Shown piece after piece: positions 6,740-8,875 of a DNA stretch of 8,875 bases. The notes under the pieces are model-generated. The model did not search any database. It had not been told where the DNA came from and saw only the letters and a program-made list of their open reading frames with translations. Source of the DNA: an uncultured Mycoplasmatota bacterium (GTDB lineage Bacteria; Bacillota_I; Bacilli_A; RF39; UBA660); assembly GCA_947296775.1 (NCBI GenBank), contig CAMYRF010000025.1, forward strand, positions 1 through 8,875, written 5' to 3'. The position numbers and the translations under genes were made by a program. The number at the start of each line of letters is the position of its first letter. Positions within the stretch are counted from its first letter, which is position 1.

Positions 6740-6751
6740 ATAAAGCGTCAT

Positions 6752-6828
6752 GGGTCAGTAGCTCAGTTGGATAGAGCATGCGCCTTCTAAGCGCAGGGTC
6801 GGGGGTTCGAACCCCTCCTGGCTCACCA
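6752..6828 (+). tRNA. tRNA-Arg (anticodon UCU)
   Basis: The acceptor is GGGTCAG/CTGGCTC with two G-U pairs, discriminator A and an encoded CCA. The anticodon stem is TGCGC/GCGCA around the loop CTTCTAA (anticodon TCT), and the T loop is TTCGAAC. It reads AGA and AGG, and AGA is the main arginine codon of these genes. Length is 77 bases. Confidence 0.96.
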
Positions 6829-6862
6829 AACCTAGGAAATTTTCCTAGGTTTTTTTATTTTT
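6828..6862 (+). terminator. Terminator of tRNA-Arg(UCU)
   Basis: AAACCTAGG (6828-6836) pairs with CCTAGGTTT (6844-6852) around an A/T loop that can pair further, and a long T-rich run follows. It begins directly at the tRNA CCA end. Confidence 0.85.
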
Positions 6863-6896
6863 AAACAAATTAATACAAATAAAAATAAAAAGTTTA

Positions 6897-6925
6897 TTGA
6901 AGTTTACATAAATGTATAGTATAAT
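6897..6925 (+). promoter_or_regulatory. Promoter of the orphan basic-protein gene
   Basis: TTGAAG (6897-6902) and a perfect TATAAT (6920-6925) are separated by 17 bases. The predicted transcript starts near 6931, so its first bases would be the TAGGTTTTTGC segment that is complementary to the 3' untranslated region. Confidence 0.75.
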
Positions 6926-6930
6926 AAAAG

Positions 6931-7369
6931 TAGGTTTTTGCTCAGAAATGTTGCGACTTAGCTAAGAAGGAGTGGAAAGCGTGAAAAACAAAACCAGGAG
7001 GTTTGCTAATCTGAAACACGAAATGTTTCAGGAAAAAGGCAAGGGAAAAAAAGAAGTAGTACGGAAGTTAAATGAAGATGAGGCGGAATACCTCAGAAGC
7101 TTTTTTGTTTTGGAGCCTTATCTATATGAAATCCAGTTATATTTTAAACCTGGATTCAACCCGAAGGCAATCAAGGTATCAGGAGTCATAAAAGGACTAT
7201 ATTATGACTACTGGAGAAAACACAAGTTCACAGCTATTAAGCGATTGAATAAGAAAGAACTTAAGTGCTGTGAGGAATTTGGGCTTCACCCAAGGCCCTA
7301 TAAATACAAGGTGAAATTGAGAACGTAACCATCCAAAAGCAAAACCTAAATTTAGGAGCGAAGTCGCAA
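6931..7369. repeat. Two inverted-repeat pairs flanking the orphan gene
   Basis: Segment A, TAGGTTTTTGC (6931-6941), is the reverse complement of GCAAAACCTA (7339-7348) apart from one bulged T. Segment B, TTGCGACTT (6951-6959), is the exact reverse complement of AAGTCGCAA (7361-7369), and the match extends to 12 of 13 with a following GCT. The order is A-B-gene-A'-B', so the pairs cross rather than nest. Both halves lie inside the predicted transcript. Confidence 0.6.
6981..7328 (+). CDS. Small basic orphan protein, function unknown
   Basis: This is a 115-residue, Lys/Arg-rich protein that I cannot place in a named family. The start is taken as GTG 6981, because AAGGAG at 6967-6972 lies 8 bases upstream; the in-frame GTG at 6972 overlaps that site. 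The basic N-terminus (KNKTRRFANLKHEMFQEKGKGKK) looks disordered or nucleic-acid-binding. The rest is compact and aromatic: EYLRSFFVLEPYLYEIQLYF, then GVIKGLYYDYWRKHKF and EEFGLHPRPYKYKVK. No membrane span or signal peptide is present. By count the gene is about 37% G+C, and it uses more G/C-ending codons (AAG, CTC, CAC, CCC, CGG) than the A-rich operon at 4360-6448. It has its own promoter and terminator. An RNA-binding or translation-linked role would suit its charge and the structured UTRs, but this is inference. Confidence 0.75.
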   Translation: MKNKTRRFANLKHEMFQEKGKGKKEVVRKLNEDEAEYLRSFFVLEPYLYEIQLYFKPGFNPKAIKVSGVIKGLYYDYWRKHKFTAIKRLNKKELKCCEEFGLHPRPYKYKVKLRT

Positions 7370-7373
7370 AAGT

Positions 7374-7402
7374 CCCCGCCAAAAGCGGGGGCGTCTTTTT
7401 TT
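7374..7402 (+). terminator. Terminator of the orphan gene
   Basis: A strong GC stem, CCCCGC (7374-7379) with GCGGGG (7385-7390), has the loop CAAAA and is followed by GCGTC and seven Ts. The minus-strand gene at 7405 converges here, but the T-run on its side is weak. Confidence 0.85.
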
Positions 7403-7404
7403 AT

Positions 7405-8004
7405 CTAAATTAAATTATTAATATTGTTCAAAATATTTTCAAAACTTTTATAAAGTAAATCAGAATTAGAGATTTCGCAACTATCTGGTAAAAATTTATT
7501 ATTTATTTCTATTTGAAAACAAGGAATCATACATGTATTAGAAATATAAGCAGATACAGTATTAGGATTAGAAGCAGAAAAAGGATTATCAATTAAAACT
7601 GTTGAAAAACCAACATTTTTAAAAGATTCTACCATCATATTCAAAATATCATATCTATCTAAAATATTTTTACCAGAATTTATACCAATGCAAACATCTA
7701 CTGGTCTTTCATAATACATACTATGGATATCAAAAAGAAATTTTATATTATTTTCAGAAATGAAATCCACAAGTTGTTCTTTATATGTGGATTTTTCATC
7801 CCAATTTGGATCATTATTGTAAAATCTAGTCTTATAGATGCAGGAACAGTCAAAAGATTTAGAAATGGATTCAACTAAAAATCGAGTTTTAGTTTCAGCA
7901 CTTTTAATCTCACCATTTCTAAGCTGAGGAAAACTATGTGGAGCTGAAAACATTACGATAGAATTATTGTCTTCAATATTAAAATCTTCAAAAACATATT
8001 TCAT
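7405..8004 (-). CDS. N-formylglutamate amidohydrolase-like metallohydrolase
   Basis: This 199-residue cytosolic protein shows the signature order of the FGase family (PF05013). It has a strand ending in SAPHS (H23, metal ligand), R29, AET (E37, the position of a second metal ligand), a NNDPNW segment (D65), FDIHSM (D92, H94, third ligand) and a late QIEI (E166, the expected catalytic acid). Family members hydrolyse N-formyl or N-acyl amino acids using a zinc ion. The true substrate here is unknown, and no histidine-degradation genes lie nearby, so HutG is not claimed. It is shorter than classical enzymes of about 260-280 residues. The ATG start has GAGGTG upstream with 5-base spacing. It stands alone between the orphan gene and tRNA-Pro and has its own promoter. 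Confidence 0.75.
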   Translation of the reverse strand: MKYVFEDFNIEDNNSIVMFSAPHSFPQLRNGEIKSAETKTRFLVESISKSFDCSCIYKTRFYNNDPNWDEKSTYKEQLVDFISENNIKFLFDIHSMYYERPVDVCIGINSGKNILDRYDILNMMVESFKNVGFSTVLIDNPFSASNPNTVSAYISNTCMIPCFQIEINNKFLPDSCEISNSDLLYKSFENILNNINNLI

Positions 8005-8026
8005 ATAAACACCTCATATAAATAAT

Positions 8027-8055
8027 ATTATACAATAACTTATAGAATATGAAAA
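8027..8055 (-). promoter_or_regulatory. Candidate promoter of the FGase-like gene
   Basis: On the minus strand a perfect TATAAT (8027-8032) follows TTTTCA (8050-8055, four of six matches) after 17 bases. The start codon is 22 bases downstream of the -10. Confidence 0.55.
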
Positions 8056-8084
8056 ATAAAAGTATACAAAAAATAAAAAAAAAC

Positions 8085-8113
8085 TTGAAATTATAAAAAT
8101 ATTATGCTAATAT
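8085..8113 (+). promoter_or_regulatory. Promoter of tRNA-Pro(UGG)
   Basis: TTGAAA (8085-8090) and TAATAT (8108-8113) are separated by 17 bases, with TGC directly before the -10 (extended -10). The tRNA starts 17 bases further on. Confidence 0.75.
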
Positions 8114-8130
8114 ATATAAGTATCTAATTT

Positions 8131-8206
8131 CGAGGTGTAGCGCAGTTGGTAGCGCGCGTGGTTTGGGACCATGAGGTCGCAGGTTCGATCCCTGTCACCT
8201 CGACCA
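8131..8206 (+). tRNA. tRNA-Pro (anticodon UGG)
   Basis: The acceptor CGAGGTG/CACCTCG has the C1-G72 pair typical of proline tRNAs, with discriminator A and an encoded CCA. The anticodon stem is CGTGG/CCATG around the loop TTTGGGA (anticodon TGG), and the T loop is TTCGATC. UGG can serve all proline codons. The element-derived integrase remnant lies just downstream. Confidence 0.96.
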
Positions 8207-8207
8207 T

Positions 8208-8250
8208 AAAAGTACTGAAAACAGCAGTTTTCAGTACTTTTTGTTTTTAT
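8208..8250. terminator. Terminator of tRNA-Pro, also facing the integrase remnant
   Basis: A 15-bp stem (8208-8222 with 8227-8241, core GTACTGAAAAC/GTTTTCAGTAC) has the loop AGCA and is followed by TGTTTTTA. On the minus strand a run of four Ts follows, so it may also stop transcription from the integrase remnant. Confidence 0.85.
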
Positions 8251-8607
8251 TCAAATTATATCTTCTATTTTTCTATTAGCTATATCATTTTTTTCTATAA
8301 TTTGTATTGTTTTCAATACTCTTGCATACTGATTTTCAGAAATTAAGTTCATATCTAATTTTCTTTGAACATTTGCCCTCATTAATTGACTTAAAGGAAT
8401 TCCATTATTTTTAATAAAAATTTCATTTCCTTTTTGACATTCTAAAGAACTTAAAAACTGTTTGCCTTCTTCTTCATTTTGCACAGTCTTTTGCTTACGA
8501 ACTTCTTTATGTGTTTCGGTATCAGTTATATAATAAGCAACAAACCATTTCTTTTTACTTTTATTAAAGAAAACACTACCTGTTTTACTTCCTTTTGGTC
8601 TACCCAA
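8251..8607 (-). pseudogene. Truncated tyrosine-type integrase (N-terminal part only)
   Basis: The 118 residues match the front of phage/ICE integrases of Bacillota. MGRPKGSK and then a three-strand arm-type DNA-binding domain (FFNKSKKKWFVAYYI to about residue 57) are followed by the start of the SAM-like core-binding domain (GIPLSQLMRANVQRKLDMNLI, then YARVLKTIQIIEK). Full enzymes have about 370-400 residues. Here the frame ends in TGA after EDII, three bases from the tRNA-Pro terminator tract, so the catalytic domain with the Arg-His-Arg-Tyr residues is missing and recombination is not possible. The start codon is TTG, with AGGAG 6 bases upstream. The gene points toward the tRNA-Pro 3' end, the usual attachment site of such elements. 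It is most likely a deletion remnant, although the DNA-binding fragment could still be expressed. Confidence 0.8.
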
Positions 8608-8629
8608 TAAAAGCTCCTATGTTCTTTTT

Positions 8630-8659
8630 TGCATAACAATAGAAATATAAAAAAGTCAA
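8630..8659 (-). promoter_or_regulatory. Candidate promoter of the integrase remnant
   Basis: On the minus strand TTGACT (8654-8659) lies 18 bases from TATGCA (8630-8635). The -10 is poor. The site overlaps the coding-like remnant read on the plus strand. Confidence 0.3.
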
Positions 8660-8760
8660 AAGATAATTTTCAAAAAGTATTTGGATATGAATATGATTCT
8701 TATACTTTTGAACCTAAATCATTTTTAGAAGAAGTAAGTCGAACTATATATATGTCATAA
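8641..8760 (+). pseudogene. Possible gene remnant next to the integrase
   Basis: One plus-strand frame, open from 8611 to a TAA at 8758-8760, reads NIKKSKDNFQKVFGYEYDSY followed by TFEPKSFLEEVSRTIYMS. The mix of residues looks like protein, unlike the poly-Lys/Asn/Ile text expected from AT-rich noncoding DNA. There is no ATG before its last residues and no ribosome binding site, so it is probably the C-terminal end of a broken gene. The family is not recognised. Confidence 0.35.
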
Positions 8761-8785
8761 AATGGTATTATTTAATTAAAGTTTA

Positions 8786-8794
8786 TGATATAAT
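8786..8794 (+). promoter_or_regulatory. Extended -10 promoter for the gene at 8835
   Basis: TGA-TATAAT (8786-8794) is a perfect -10 with an upstream TG. No good -35 lies 17 bases before it (TATTAT at 8766-8771), as is common for extended -10 promoters. Confidence 0.6.
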
Positions 8795-8834
8795 ACCCTT
8801 AAACAAATAGTAATTTGTAGGGAGGAATTTATAT

Positions 8835-8875
8835 ATGAATAAAACAGCATGGATATTTTCATATAAACTTAAAAA
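8835..8875 (+). CDS. Start of an unidentified gene, cut by the window edge
   Basis: An ATG at 8835 follows GGAGG (8821-8825) at 9-base spacing and lies about 40 bases after an extended -10 promoter. Only 13 residues are visible (MNKTAWIFSYKLK). Openings of this kind, a short basic/aromatic stretch before a first membrane helix, are common in ABC-transporter permeases, but 13 residues are too few to claim that. Confidence 0.6.
   Translation, partial: MNKTAWIFSYKLK

Noticed and set aside
6585..6751. A small gene or RNA between the two arginine tRNAs
   Set aside because: The interval holds only the two divergent tRNA promoters and AT-rich sequence, with no supported reading frame or hairpin.
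8251..8253. UGA read as tryptophan, letting the integrase frame continue
   Set aside because: The continuation would pass through the terminator and tRNA-Pro and shows no integrase sequence. Tryptophan is encoded by UGG in the genes here.
8146..8346. Plus-strand reading frame starting inside tRNA-Pro
   Set aside because: It runs through the tRNA, its terminator and the antisense of the integrase remnant.
8608..8875. Second copy of the tRNA-Pro 3' end (attR) to the right of the integrase remnant
   Set aside because: I searched by eye for GGTTCGATCC and CACCTCGACCA beyond 8607 and found none in the window.
1..8875. CRISPR array or insertion-sequence transposase
   Set aside because: There are no regularly spaced direct repeats and no transposase motifs. 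The inverted repeats around the orphan gene are too imperfect and too internal to be called IS ends.

Overview
The window is AT-rich, with ATA/AGA/AAA-dominated coding, AAGGAGG-type ribosome binding sites, TTGACA/TATAAT promoters with 17-base spacing, and rho-independent hairpins after most transcription units. TAA, TAG and TGA all act as stops, and the three tRNA genes encode their own CCA ends. This points to a low-GC Bacillota (Firmicutes) genome, probably an uncultured, gut-type Clostridia or related Bacilli lineage. The species cannot be named from the sequence.

Layout. 1-553 (+): C-terminal end of a class A penicillin-binding protein with a Thr/Pro/Glu-rich tail, converging on a HAD-family nucleotidase (591-1175, -) across a shared bidirectional terminator. 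1267-4111 (-): a two-gene unit made of an SPFH/SHOCT protein (YdjI-like) and a membrane zinc-ribbon protein (YdjG-like). The zinc-ribbon gene is split by a +1 frameshift near 2338. 4360-6448 (+): a divergent three-gene operon (259, 52 and 376 residues) behind a fully consensus promoter. I recognise none of its products; the first is coiled-coil and the last is strongly acidic.

6469-6862 holds two head-to-head arginine tRNA genes, ACG on the minus strand and UCU on the plus strand, each with its own promoter and terminator. 6981-7328 (+) is an orphan gene for a small basic protein with more G/C-ending codons than its neighbours; its 5' and 3' untranslated regions contain two complementary segments in crossing order. 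7405-8004 (-) encodes an N-formylglutamate-amidohydrolase-like metalloenzyme. 8131-8206 (+) is tRNA-Pro(UGG). Just after its terminator lies a tyrosine integrase cut down to its N-terminal 118 residues (8251-8607, -), then a coding-like remnant and the start of another gene at 8835. This looks like the scar of an integrative element at a tRNA gene.

How the genes may work together: in Bacillus subtilis, YdjG and YdjI belong to the pspA-ydjGHI membrane-stress locus. The minus-strand pair here is therefore probably a membrane-associated stress module. The adjacent divergent operon of coiled-coil proteins shares its control region and could be a functional partner, but that is inference from position only. 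The best candidates for undescribed biology are this divergent locus and the orphan gene with mutually complementary UTRs.
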